64,000 nucleotides of DNA. Source: Pseudomonadales bacterium (GTDB lineage: Bacteria; Pseudomonadota; Gammaproteobacteria; Pseudomonadales; Azotimanducaceae). Under the pieces are notes generated by a model that had not been told where the DNA came from, searched no databases, and saw only the letters and a list, made by a program, of their open reading frames with translations. Location of the stretch: NCBI GenBank assembly GCA_041395945.1, contig JAWKZN010000002.1:62001-126000 (forward strand), written 5' to 3'. Made by a program: the position numbers and the translations under genes. Below, in pieces: positions 16,874 through 26,453 of this stretch; position 1 is the stretch's first letter; the number at the start of each line of letters is the position of its first letter.

Positions 16874-18632
16874 ACCGGCCATTTTCATTGAAGGGCTGAC
16901 AAAGCGTTTCAAGCGTTTCTCAAGCCCCGGATGGCAGGCACTCGATGCCCTGGGAATACCAGTCCCGGCATCTCGATACGATACTTTTCAGGCGCTCGAC
17001 GACGTGAGTGTTCGGATCCGCAGCGGTGAGCGGGTCGCTCTGATCGGCCGAAATGGCGCTGGTAAAAGCACGCTTCTGCGCATCATCAGCGGCCAGATGC
17101 GCTCCGACTGCGGTACCGTCAAGGTAAATGGGGAGGTCCAGGCGCTCATGGAGCTGGGTACCGGGTTTCATCCAGACTTTACCGGTGTTCAGAATATTCA
17201 CTCGGCACTGGCACTGCAGGGAAAATCCACTACCGAAACTGCGATCGCTCTCGAGGACATTCGGGAATTCACGGAGCTTGACGATTTCCTGCAACGCCCA
17301 GTAAAGGAATACTCGTCCGGAATGTACGCCCGTCTGGCTTTCGCAGTAGCGACATGTATTTCTCCGGAAATACTGATAGTCGATGAGGTGCTTGGGGCCG
17401 GTGATGCCTATTTCATGGGCAAATGCATCCAGCGCATGAAGACGCTGACTGGTCAGGGAGCGACGATCCTATTCGTGTCACATGATATGAGTTCAGTTCA
17501 GATGCTGTGTGACCGCGCAATCTGGCTCGAAGCTGGACATGTACGCGACGACGGAAATCTGCTCCGGGTTACAAAGGCTTATCTCTCGAGTGTCAGAGAA
17601 GATGAAGAGCAGCGTTTGCGGATCCGCACGATGTCACTGACGAGGCAACAGGCAAAGTCGGTGTTGAGTACTTGCAGCACATACTCACTCCTCCGGCTCA
17701 TAGGCGATGGCAGCATCGCCCCCCGGACGGCGCTCATAGTCGGCGACATCAGTTACGGCGATCTCAATGGTGAACTCGGCAGGATTTCGAGCGACAGTCC
17801 CGACTCTAACGGCAGTGCACTGATCGTTGACCCCGAATTCATGAACTGGAAGATCGAACCCTCATCCAGATCCAGACCGGGATGGGCATTCTCAGACTTC
17901 GGCGGAAAATACGCTCATGCTCCGTTGCAGATCGTGTGGCCAGATCGCGCCGTCAACCAACGCTGGATCGAGTTCGAGATCATTCAGAGGGCCGAAATAC
18001 CTGTGAACATCGACTGCTTCGATGCAGAGAAAAACACCTACCGGACGATCGGACGAATTTTACCAACGAATACGGGATCAGAAGGCAGTACGGCACGTTT
18101 TCAATTGACCGACTCACCCGCACAGAAAAGTGCAGATGAACTGCTGCTCGAGACCGTTCAGGCGATACCACCGGAGGACCGGTATGGCAAAGGCCAGGTC
18201 CGAATATCCGGTTTCGCATTCTTTGATGAATCAGGCAAGGCAAGACACACCCTGATCAGTGGCCTGCCGGCATTCGCGATATTCAGATACTTCGCTTCAG
18301 AGGCAGTTACAGAGGCTGTGCCTGTCATTGCGGTCTACAGACCGGACGGAACCTGTGCAATGCAGGTCATTTCCACACTCTGCGGCTATCATTCAGGGAC
18401 CCTGACCGGCGAAGGTGGCATCCGTGTGGACTTTAATCCTCTCAATCTTGGTCCAGGCGACTATCTGGTTTCAGTAGCGATGTTCAAGGAACTCAACCCC
18501 ACATCCGCGGCCGAACCTCCTGCACACGATCTGCATGATCGCTTCTATGCATTGAAAATACTTCCTCCGCCAGGAATCGGAGTGGAGATCGGCATCGTCA
18601 ATCAACAGGCCGAATGGCACACACTGACGTGA
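16860..18632 (+). CDS. wzt: Polysaccharide ABC exporter ATPase with extended C-terminal domain (Wzt-type)
   Basis: A 590-residue ATPase. The ABC domain (about 1-250) has Walker A GRNGAGKST (63-71), signature YSSGMYARLAFA, Walker B ILIVDEVLGAGD and switch-His SHDMSS. The C-terminal 340 residues are longer than the usual Wzt C-domain (about 180). They appear to hold an inserted beta-rich region (about 290-430) before the Wzt-like end (about 440-585, FNPLNLGPGDYLVSVAMF). In E. coli O9a-type systems the C-domain recognises the capped non-reducing end of the polymer, and the next gene is a candidate capping enzyme. The substrate is inferred. Confidence 0.9.
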   Translation: MTTSEPAIFIEGLTKRFKRFSSPGWQALDALGIPVPASRYDTFQALDDVSVRIRSGERVALIGRNGAGKSTLLRIISGQMRSDCGTVKVNGEVQALMELGTGFHPDFTGVQNIHSALALQGKSTTETAIALEDIREFTELDDFLQRPVKEYSSGMYARLAFAVATCISPEILIVDEVLGAGDAYFMGKCIQRMKTLTGQGATILFVSHDMSSVQMLCDRAIWLEAGHVRDDGNLLRVTKAYLSSVREDEEQRLRIRTMSLTRQQAKSVLSTCSTYSLLRLIGDGSIAPRTALIVGDISYGDLNGELGRISSDSPDSNGSALIVDPEFMNWKIEPSSRSRPGWAFSDFGGKYAHAPLQIVWPDRAVNQRWIEFEIIQRAEIPVNIDCFDAEKNTYRTIGRILPTNTGSEGSTARFQLTDSPAQKSADELLLETVQAIPPEDRYGKGQVRISGFAFFDESGKARHTLISGLPAFAIFRYFASEAVTEAVPVIAVYRPDGTCAMQVISTLCGYHSGTLTGEGGIRVDFNPLNLGPGDYLVSVAMFKELNPTSAAEPPAHDLHDRFYALKILPPPGIGVEIGIVNQQAEWHTLT

Positions 18633-20458
18633 AGCAAGGCTCAGATCTCTTTTCGTCCAAAGCTGTCTGGGATCAGCAGATGCTGCTCAGCCAGCGCAAT
18701 CTGGTCGACGCTATTGTCGATTTCTGGCCTTCTGGAGACGTGGGATCGGGACTCGACGTAGGTTGTGGTGATGGTAAGTTGACGCGTCTCATCACCGAAC
18801 GCACAGGCTGTGCATTTACCGGCCTGGACAGTAGCGCGGAAGCATTGAGCCGCCTGCAGATGAGCGCAGTCCTGGCAGATGCGGCCAATATCCCCATGGC
18901 AGATGACTCGTTCGATCTCGTGCTCTCCACCGATACTCTCGAACACATCCCTGAGCCGGCGTACCAGAGCGTCTGGAATGAACTCTTTCGAGTTGCTAAG
19001 CGATTTGTTCTGGTTGCTGTGCCGTTTCGCGAAGAACTCCTCGACGCGACGGCTCGATGTGCGCAGTGCAATCATCTATATCATGCTAACTGGCATCTCC
19101 GTCGCTACGATCTCCCCGACTTCGTGGCGCGTGCCGCGACCGGTTGGTCTCTGGAATCACTCATCATCACCGGTGAGCCATGGTCTGCGATGCTTCGAGA
19201 AGAGGTGTTGTTTAGAAGATATTTTCTGGATGAATGGTCCGGTTGGACCGAAAGTACCTGCCCATCCTGCGGATCCGCAGGGCAGAATCCCCAGGCTGTT
19301 GAACCGTTGAGTACTCTAACAGCCGCGGCGCTCGGAAAACAAGTGTATGCACATCTATCTGAAATCCGGCAATGGCGCAGTCATAGCGAAATACTTGCCA
19401 TCTACAGCCGAGCAGAGACGGTCCTTTCTTTCGGTGGTCCCGTTCCGGAGTTGACTACTCGTCGCGCAACGATGCTACCCGCACATCGCCCTGACAACCT
19501 CGGGGATCTACACGCCTATCCGCAGGTCGCGCGATGGATACGCAGCGCAGAGACTGAGATCGGACAATTTCCGGTTTACGAATCTGCCGACACGCTGCGA
19601 CTGCGCCGCAGCCCAGGAATGAAAGGTTGCGTTGAAGGAGTCGTCGAGGATGGTCTGGGCATTCTCTACAATGGTGTGCTTTTAGCCGAAGGAGAAGAGC
19701 AAAAGGAGATCACTCTCAAGCGAATTCCGATCCCTGGGTACTACGGGGTGCTCCTTCGTTCCACTCAGCTGGGATTGCTCGAATATGCGGAACTCGGGTG
19801 TGGTCCAGAGATTATCTGGGCGAGCACATCAAGCGCAGGGCAATGTTACTTTCAAGCCTATCCTGGCCTCAGAGTTCAGGTCAGTGACGAGATCTGGTTC
19901 GATCCGTCTTTTCTCAAAGCCACTTCGATATCGCAGTTCGAGAGTGGCCAATTGGTAAGAGATTTGCAGAATCTGGAGGAGATGCGCGACCAAGAGATCG
20001 ATGCACTAGTCGTACGAATGCAGAACCTTACTGCCGAGAGGACCGCTCTGAACAAGACAGCAGCCCAGTACGAAAGTGCTCTCGTGCACATCCAGAACCT
20101 GGAGGCGGAGTGTCTAGCTCTCCGTAAAGCTGTTTCAGACCATGACCGAGCGCTTGTGCGCATCCAGAATCTTGAAGCAGAAAACCTTGGACTCAAGAAA
20201 CGATCCATCGAACTCGATGTCCGACTGGCCGAAATCGAGAACCTCGAGGCTGCAGTAAATGACCTGAAAATCCAGCTATCACAAACTGCGGACGCTCAGG
20301 TCGGATTAGAGAATCTGAACAGAAAGCTGATGACTCAGGTAGACCAGCTGAATGCTAAGGCTGCTATGCTGCAGTCCCGATTGGAAGTTCGACTTTGCGC
20401 CAGCGCGCGCAGGGTCCTTCGATCTTTCAGGAAGAAAGGTTCGGAGAACACTCGCTGA
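18614..20458 (+). CDS. Methyltransferase with C-terminal coiled coil (possible polymer cap and ruler)
   Basis: A 614-residue multidomain protein. Residues 1-200 are a class I SAM methyltransferase (GSGLDVGCGDGKLT at 46-57, then LVLSTDTLEHIPEP). Two CxxC pairs (CAQC and CPSC) suggest a zinc site. Residues about 250-450 are an unrecognised beta-rich region. Residues about 455-590 are a long heptad-like coiled coil with repeated IQNLEAE blocks, and the end is basic (ARRVLRSFRKK). The plan resembles WbdD of E. coli O9a, which caps the chain and uses its coiled coil as a length ruler, though no kinase domain is recognised here. It overlaps wzt by 19 bases; GTG 18629 is an alternative start. Confidence 0.72.
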   Translation: MAHTDVKQGSDLFSSKAVWDQQMLLSQRNLVDAIVDFWPSGDVGSGLDVGCGDGKLTRLITERTGCAFTGLDSSAEALSRLQMSAVLADAANIPMADDSFDLVLSTDTLEHIPEPAYQSVWNELFRVAKRFVLVAVPFREELLDATARCAQCNHLYHANWHLRRYDLPDFVARAATGWSLESLIITGEPWSAMLREEVLFRRYFLDEWSGWTESTCPSCGSAGQNPQAVEPLSTLTAAALGKQVYAHLSEIRQWRSHSEILAIYSRAETVLSFGGPVPELTTRRATMLPAHRPDNLGDLHAYPQVARWIRSAETEIGQFPVYESADTLRLRRSPGMKGCVEGVVEDGLGILYNGVLLAEGEEQKEITLKRIPIPGYYGVLLRSTQLGLLEYAELGCGPEIIWASTSSAGQCYFQAYPGLRVQVSDEIWFDPSFLKATSISQFESGQLVRDLQNLEEMRDQEIDALVVRMQNLTAERTALNKTAAQYESALVHIQNLEAECLALRKAVSDHDRALVRIQNLEAENLGLKKRSIELDVRLAEIENLEAAVNDLKIQLSQTADAQVGLENLNRKLMTQVDQLNAKAAMLQSRLEVRLCASARRVLRSFRKKGSENTR

Positions 20459-21825
20459 TGTCGACAGTACTCATGCTATGCCACGACCAGCACCTCGACA
20501 GGCGTGTTGTCGCTCAAGCGGTGTCTCTGATTCAGCGCGGGCACAAAGTTAAATTGCTCGCGTTGTCCTTCGATACAGAAACGACCCACGAAATCACTCC
20601 TGAAGGTATTGAACTGACCCGGATCGGACTATCTTTTGTCGTGCCTGAAAATCCGACATATACGGAGTATATGACTCGTCAGCAGCGGCTGAATGGACTT
20701 CTGAACTCCGCTTCAAATCGCTGGTCCACCAGAACCCTACTTCTCCAGAGGGGTTTCGCTATCAGCAGCCGGATCAACTGGCACAGCTATCGAGCGAAGC
20801 TGCTGATGAGGTATCGGAATAGACGACTACACGATCCGCTACCGTTTCGACATGCGTTCGTCAGCCATGCACCTGCAGAAGCCCCCGATATCGTGCAGGT
20901 ACATGACCTTCCGGCTTTGCAGGCTGGTGTCGAACTTTCCGGAAGATGGCAGGTACCCCTGATCTATGACGCACACGAGTTGTATCCGGAGCAGCGTTCA
21001 TTTTCACGCGCTCAGCGAGCGATCTGCTCAGAAGCAGAGAAGTTGCTGATTGGAAAAGCTGACCTGGTGTTTGCAGTCAATGAATCCATCGCTGATGAAA
21101 TGGCCACCAGGTATTCCATTGACAAGCCTGTTGTGCTCACCAATGCAATCGATCCTCATCCAACCTTCAATCCCAATGAGCGGCACGACCTTCTAAGACA
21201 GAAGCTGCAACTCCCGACCACGCGGAAACTGCTGCTTCTGCAAGGCGGATTCTCACCTCACAGAAACCTCAATGAGCTCGTCGCCGCAATGCGGCGCGTG
21301 CGCACAGCAGATATCAATCTCGTCATGATGGGCTTCGGTGAATACGGTGAGTTATTGAAAGCGACTGCAGCGAAGCTGGATCTGTTGAACAAAAACGTAC
21401 ACTTCCTCCCGGCAGTTCCTCAATCAGAACTCCTCCAGCACAGTGCTTCCGCGGATCTGGGAATCATTCCCTACCCTCATGTCGATCTGAACTCTTACTA
21501 CTGCACTCCGAACAAGCTCTTTGAGTTCATTCAGGCCGGTCTGCCAATTCTTGCCAACGACTCTCCGGAACTTCGAAGATTCGTCGTCGAAAACGATTTC
21601 GGCATGGTTCACGGCATGCCTAACCCACCGGCGATCGCCAACGCGATTGATATCGCATTCGAGCGTCTGAGTACCGCAACATGGAAGGACAATCTAATGT
21701 CGAGCCGATCGAACTTTTCATGGAAAATTCAGGATTCTGTCTACATAGCAAGAATTGACGAGCTTCTAACAACGAACCAGCTTTCGCGAGGATCTTCCAA
21801 GGCCCACCACACAAAGGAGGTTTAG
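20458..21825 (+). CDS. GT4-type glycosyltransferase
   Basis: A 455-residue GT-B glycosyltransferase whose ATG overlaps the previous stop (TGATG). It has an N-terminal acceptor domain (VLMLCHDQHLDRRVVAQAVS) and VQVHDLPALQAG. The C-terminal donor domain includes LLLQGGFSPHRNLNELVAAM and SYYCTPNKLFEFIQAGLPIL, the CPNK-x-FE-like nucleotide-sugar site. It is closely similar to the protein at 29623-30870 (VVNDLP/HDLP, YDSHELY, NEYYCTPNK-type blocks), so the two are paralogues. The linkage is unknown. Confidence 0.88.
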   Translation: MSTVLMLCHDQHLDRRVVAQAVSLIQRGHKVKLLALSFDTETTHEITPEGIELTRIGLSFVVPENPTYTEYMTRQQRLNGLLNSASNRWSTRTLLLQRGFAISSRINWHSYRAKLLMRYRNRRLHDPLPFRHAFVSHAPAEAPDIVQVHDLPALQAGVELSGRWQVPLIYDAHELYPEQRSFSRAQRAICSEAEKLLIGKADLVFAVNESIADEMATRYSIDKPVVLTNAIDPHPTFNPNERHDLLRQKLQLPTTRKLLLLQGGFSPHRNLNELVAAMRRVRTADINLVMMGFGEYGELLKATAAKLDLLNKNVHFLPAVPQSELLQHSASADLGIIPYPHVDLNSYYCTPNKLFEFIQAGLPILANDSPELRRFVVENDFGMVHGMPNPPAIANAIDIAFERLSTATWKDNLMSSRSNFSWKIQDSVYIARIDELLTTNQLSRGSSKAHHTKEV

Positions 21826-21827
21826 TC

Positions 21828-21923
21828 GTGAAGGGCGACAACTCTCGGGCCTGTTCTTGGTCAGCGCGTCGTTCCGCGTGCAAGATCAACAACGAATCGA
21901 TCCGAACCATAACCCGCTTCTAG
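21828..21923 (+). CDS. Possible 31-residue leader ORF
   Basis: A very strong ribosome-binding site, AAAGGAGG, lies nine bases before GTG 21828. That frame gives a 31-residue basic peptide ending at TAG 21921-21923, six bases before the probable ATG of the epimerase gene. It may couple translation of the epimerase to the upstream genes, or mark a changed start region. No homology is recognised. Confidence 0.25.
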   Translation: MKGDNSRACSWSARRSACKINNESIRTITRF

Positions 21924-21928
21924 TGCAG

Positions 21929-24900
21929 ATGGCTGTCGACTACAAGCAGATGGGCAGGCTGGCTTTCGCAGCCATTACTATCTCCGCGCTAACGCTTGTC
22001 GGATTGATATACGGGAAGTCGGGCATCTGGAAGGTAGAACCTCTGGAGCAGACAGACGTGCAGAATGCCGTCCATATCCTGGGTAAATCCGGCATACCGA
22101 TTCTCCAGATCCCCAAGGTCGGGAAAACTCATCATCCTGCTTGGATCGCTCTGTACGCTCTGGCTTATGCCGGTGTAGAAGCTTATACAGGCGAATTGGA
22201 AGGCAGAAGCAACGATGATCATTTCTATGCCTGCATATCCTGGCTCGAAGAAAATCTCAAAAGAGCAAAAGGTGGGCTCTGGACCTGGACCTACGATTTC
22301 GACAGTACCTACAACGACATTACGATCAAAGCACCTTGGTCCAGTGCGTTTGCACAGGCAACAGGAATCCAGGCTTTCCTGATCGCATACAGGAAAAGCG
22401 GTGAAGATCGATATCTTAATCTGGCCAGGAAAGCTGCACTCGCGCTAACGACACCGTTGTCTGAAGGCGGTTTACTTTTCCAATCTGACAATGACATCTG
22501 GTTTGAAGAGATTCCGCACCCTGTCAGCAATCCTGGTCATATTCTAAATGGTCACATGCGCGCACTCATCGCACTCAACGCCTTGAGCGAGGCGATTCCG
22601 GAGTCTGATTTCGGGACCTGGGCGCAACGCGGAGCAGACACACTCGCTCGCTGGCTGCCTCGATTCGATACGGGCTACTGGTTCAGATACGACCTCAATC
22701 CCCGCAAGTCTGAACTCCTATTCCGCCTTGTGAATCCGTATGGCTTTCCCAGCCACTCGCTGGCGATCGATCGGATAGAGTTGAAGGACCCGGGAACGGG
22801 AGAGATCACCATCGTTGATGTCGGCGCTACAGACGATGCAATTGGCTCTGCGAGGATTGCCGGAACGGACTGGGGACAGGTGGAGCGGATCGAGGATCGG
22901 ACGATCAGGAGACTGCTTGGTGCCCGACTCGCATCACCAGTCGTGGGCGCCCCGCACAGTTATTTCTATGTCAATCTACCCGGGACCTGGCGGGACAATC
23001 TAAGTAGCGACGCCTACGAACTGAGCATCGAGTATCTGGATGACGCGGCTGCCAACATCTCCATTCAGCAACGTTCGATTGCACCTGGCCCCGAGTTCAG
23101 GGACGTGCGAGATGGCGACCTGCTCCTCAGCGGCTCAGGCACGTGGCGTCGCTGGATCGTACCGATCAGGCCCGTCGACCTAGGCTACTGGGTAGGCAGT
23201 GCCTACGCCGAGAAGCATGCAATTTACCTCAGCGAGATCGCAACCTGGGATCCGCGTTTCGCCGCATGGTCCACGATTGCGCGTGGGTACGAACTATCCG
23301 CAGCATTTCCGGAATCCATCGGCACACAGGTGTCCGGGGCCGTCGAGGCACTCCCGTCGCAAACCCCGGTCAAAGCGGTTTTCGACCTGGATGACGACGG
23401 TGTTATTCGCCAGCACGCCAGCACTTCGGCTGCCGATGGAATCTACCATCCATACATGATTGCAGACCAGGCATTGACGGGAGGGCTGGCGGTTCCAGAA
23501 AACGCCGATATCCGCTTTGCACGCACACAACTGAGACGTGAACCGGCGATCGCGTGGCTACTCAATCCCGAAAACCAGTACCGGGTAGGCGACGCCGCGC
23601 TCTACACTTTCCCAATCAGCAACGCATACAACGACGTGTTCACCGAAGCTGGCTGGGCGTCGTCCTTCTTCCAGACCTATGCGCTGAAGGCTCTGATCGC
23701 AGCGGGTAAGGATGGGCTTCATTCATCTGCCAACCTGGCGCAGACGATAGAGGCCGTCGCGTGGGGCTTCGCGATATCGGTGCAGGACGGTGGAGTGAAA
23801 ACCACAGATCGGCGCAGCCTGGACTGGTTCGAAGAGGTTCCAAACGCGACCCATGTGCTCAATGCGCACCTCGTTACACTGCCCGAATTGATGGCGGCGG
23901 GAGATCATCTGCGATCCGACGCGATAAAAGCTCTGGCACGCAACGGACTGGCATCCCTACGCGAACACCTCCATCTTTTCGACACCGGCTACTGGCTAAG
24001 ATACGACCTCAACCCTCGCAAGCGCCTGTTGTTGCAGATTGACTGGCTGTCCGGATCGCTCTCGCCGATGATCGATGAGGTTAGGTTGTACAATCCCAGG
24101 ACCGCACAGTATGTGCGTCTGGATGTGGGGTCCACTGCGGATACCGATGCGCAAACCGCAATCTCGGGCACCGAGTGGCTCGCCGCCGAGACTATCGAAG
24201 ACACAACTGTGCGTGGTTTCGCTCGCGGATACGACATACGCAGCGAGGCACCATCCGGTGCTGCGCTACACAATGTGTTCCTCATGATCGCCCTTCCTGA
24301 TACCGGTGGTGGCGATATGTTCGACATGCCCACTCTCCAGCTTATCGTGCGTTATCTGGATCGCGCGCCAGGCGAGTTCGCCCTGAAGATCCAATCAATC
24401 CATGAGGGGAGTCACCTCGTATTCACACCGTTGCGCGGAGGTGTGGTGAAAACCCTGGGTGACCAGCTATGGAAGGAAGCGAGGGTCGATATCCGGCCGC
24501 AAGACCTGGGCTGGTACAAGGGTCCGGACTACCAAGTGTACGAAGTATCGCAACTGGAACGACTATCAGCCCTGGTGGATGACGAAAGCTGGTTCTATCG
24601 ACAGTACGCGTTACGACACCGCCATTTCCTGGATCTCGCGCAAGCCGGGCTACCAGTGATACAAGAGCCAGTCATCGCGTTGCGAACACCGCCATTGAAT
24701 CTATCCCTGAGCGATTCGTCTCCGACCTATCCAGGTTTCGACTACCGCAATGCGCTGGACGGGGACCCGAACGACGACTATGTCGCTGGGATCGAAGGCG
24801 AGGCGAACTCGATGGTTGAACTTGCACTGGAGACTGCCGCGCGACCCCGGGAATTGAGCCTGACGTGGGAGAGCGCAAATAATCTGGCCCGAAAAGTGGA

Positions 24901-25081
24901 CGTTTACGCAATCGAAGATGAATCGGACGAGCCTCTTCGAATCGGTGGCACCGGGACGGCAAATCCGACCATCGAAACGCTTGAGCTGGATCCCCCCCGG
25001 GATGTGATTCGACTGCGGATCGTCTTCTCGGATTTCCGCGGACAGAACAGGTTGTTGCTTCGACTCATGGAGATTCGGTGA
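21929..25081 (+). CDS. Membrane-anchored protein with two D-glucuronyl C5-epimerase-like modules
   Basis: About 1050 residues. A signal anchor (about 11-29) would place the rest in the periplasm. Two units of about 440 residues follow each other. Each has a C5-epimerase C-domain core (NPGHILNGHMRALIAL and RFDTGYWFRYDLNPRK in unit 1; THVLNAHLVTL and LFDTGYWLRYDLNPRK in unit 2) followed by the same beta-sandwich region (unit 1 IRPVDLGYW, unit 2 IRPQDLGWY). The last 100 residues look like an F5/8-type C (discoidin) domain. C5-epimerases of this family turn GlcA into IdoA in heparan-type polymers. Here a polymeric uronic acid such as ManNAc3NAcA is the likely substrate, by context. The start could also be TTG 21857. 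Confidence 0.78.
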   Translation: MAVDYKQMGRLAFAAITISALTLVGLIYGKSGIWKVEPLEQTDVQNAVHILGKSGIPILQIPKVGKTHHPAWIALYALAYAGVEAYTGELEGRSNDDHFYACISWLEENLKRAKGGLWTWTYDFDSTYNDITIKAPWSSAFAQATGIQAFLIAYRKSGEDRYLNLARKAALALTTPLSEGGLLFQSDNDIWFEEIPHPVSNPGHILNGHMRALIALNALSEAIPESDFGTWAQRGADTLARWLPRFDTGYWFRYDLNPRKSELLFRLVNPYGFPSHSLAIDRIELKDPGTGEITIVDVGATDDAIGSARIAGTDWGQVERIEDRTIRRLLGARLASPVVGAPHSYFYVNLPGTWRDNLSSDAYELSIEYLDDAAANISIQQRSIAPGPEFRDVRDGDLLLSGSGTWRRWIVPIRPVDLGYWVGSAYAEKHAIYLSEIATWDPRFAAWSTIARGYELSAAFPESIGTQVSGAVEALPSQTPVKAVFDLDDDGVIRQHASTSAADGIYHPYMIADQALTGGLAVPENADIRFARTQLRREPAIAWLLNPENQYRVGDAALYTFPISNAYNDVFTEAGWASSFFQTYALKALIAAGKDGLHSSANLAQTIEAVAWGFAISVQDGGVKTTDRRSLDWFEEVPNATHVLNAHLVTLPELMAAGDHLRSDAIKALARNGLASLREHLHLFDTGYWLRYDLNPRKRLLLQIDWLSGSLSPMIDEVRLYNPRTAQYVRLDVGSTADTDAQTAISGTEWLAAETIEDTTVRGFARGYDIRSEAPSGAALHNVFLMIALPDTGGGDMFDMPTLQLIVRYLDRAPGEFALKIQSIHEGSHLVFTPLRGGVVKTLGDQLWKEARVDIRPQDLGWYKGPDYQVYEVSQLERLSALVDDESWFYRQYALRHRHFLDLAQAGLPVIQEPVIALRTPPLNLSLSDSSPTYPGFDYRNALDGDPNDDYVAGIEGEANSMVELALETAARPRELSLTWESANNLARKVDVYAIEDESDEPLRIGGTGTANPTIETLELDPPRDVIRLRIVFSDFRGQNRLLLRLMEIR

Positions 25082-26286
25082 CACCCTACGACTTTCGGCG
25101 GAACCCTCGCTTCCAGCAGACGCGACGGCGATTCGCTTTTGGTCTGGGTGTCGCTCTCGCAGCAGTGGGTCTGGGTGCTTGCGGTCGTACCCCGACGCGC
25201 GGCGCCTGGTCTTCCTACAGGCATCTTCCACCGATCGATGAGCCAGTTGTGCTGTCGGGTGACGCGGGAGACCGACCGATCATTGCCGCTGTCGACCCGA
25301 CCAATCCATTGCATATCTTCCGGGTCCCGGTGACCCGACGAATCGAGTTTCTCGCCGAACAGCTTGCCCACGGAACAGCTTCAATATTCGAATTCTTTGA
25401 GCGGAGCATGACCTATATCGATGGGTTCAAGGTCGGCTTCGCGTCGGACGCAACGCCGGATGCAACGGTTCTCGAACGAGTCGGCGCCTGCGGCACCTTC
25501 AGCGGAACTCTACTTGCGCTATGTCGCTGTCACGGGATCGAAGGCCGCTACATTAACTTTCACAACTATCCGGAGAACAACGGCCATACCGTCTGCGAAC
25601 TGCTCATCGCAGGTCAATGGATGCTGTTCGACCCCACTACCCACATCTACTACTCTGCAAAGTCGATACCCGGTGCGCAACCTCTCGCCTATGAGGGAGT
25701 CCGCGATCGCTATTTAGCGGGCGCACCGGTCTACCGGAACGGAGGAAACACACGTTCCGGGCGGGATCTTTATAGCGGAGCGGACATCTTCCTCAAAGCC
25801 GATCCCCAAGGCGTCATCGGACCTTCTCGGGCGCTGCGATTCCCGCTCAAGCTGCACCTCACCGAGCGACCCGTGGTGACGCGGCCGGAATTCGGTACGA
25901 CATTCCAGGGGGCTGTATACATCGGCGCGGCCGGTACCAACCACGAGCATCGCTGGGACCTGCAAGGATTGGTGCCGGGCAACCGCTATCGCTTCGGTTT
26001 CAAACCCAAGTGGCTTGGCGGCGATCTTTCAATCGGCGACTCGACGTTCCGTATCATCACGACTATCGAGGGAGGGAGCTTCATGCGCCAACCGCCGTCC
26101 ACGCTGGACTTTTCCACGGGAACTGCGGAGTCATGGTCGACGGAATTCGAAGCAACTTGTACATCCATTGGGCAGAGGGAAGGTTCCAAGAGTCAAGATT
26201 CGAACTTGTTCTTTTTTGCTTTTATTACTCGATTCCGAAATGGTTTCGTACGTCAAATACGATATCTACAGGTTCGAGCTCTATAG
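25078..26286 (+). CDS. Tat-signal lipoprotein with transglutaminase-like domain (copy 1)
   Basis: A 402-residue protein whose GTG overlaps the epimerase stop (GTGA). The N-terminus has a twin-arginine-like motif, QTRRRFAFGLG, and a lipobox ending at Cys35 (LGACG). The transglutaminase-like core has the complete triad: Cys138 in GACGTFSGTLLAL, His170 in NGHTVCEL and Asp185 in WMLFDPTTH. A beta-rich C-terminal region follows (about 250-380). Relative to its paralogue downstream, the last 40 residues look out of frame; a neighbouring frame encodes SYVKYDIYRFEL, which aligns with FRYFHALEYRL of copy 2. It may cross-link, cleave or acylate a surface polymer; the reaction is unknown. Confidence 0.75.
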   Translation: MTPYDFRRNPRFQQTRRRFAFGLGVALAAVGLGACGRTPTRGAWSSYRHLPPIDEPVVLSGDAGDRPIIAAVDPTNPLHIFRVPVTRRIEFLAEQLAHGTASIFEFFERSMTYIDGFKVGFASDATPDATVLERVGACGTFSGTLLALCRCHGIEGRYINFHNYPENNGHTVCELLIAGQWMLFDPTTHIYYSAKSIPGAQPLAYEGVRDRYLAGAPVYRNGGNTRSGRDLYSGADIFLKADPQGVIGPSRALRFPLKLHLTERPVVTRPEFGTTFQGAVYIGAAGTNHEHRWDLQGLVPGNRYRFGFKPKWLGGDLSIGDSTFRIITTIEGGSFMRQPPSTLDFSTGTAESWSTEFEATCTSIGQREGSKSQDSNLFFFAFITRFRNGFVRQIRYLQVRAL

Positions 26287-26453
26287 CCACGGGACAAGCA
26301 TGGGAGTCTGTAGTCCACTAGTACGAAGTCGGATGGAGGAGTTTAGTTCGTGTCGATAGACTCCGGCTTTGCCGCCACCATCCAGTATACACTGAGCATG
26401 ATTACTGCTATCAACGGTGAAACTTACTTTCGAAGTGTATGGCAGGAGGCCTA

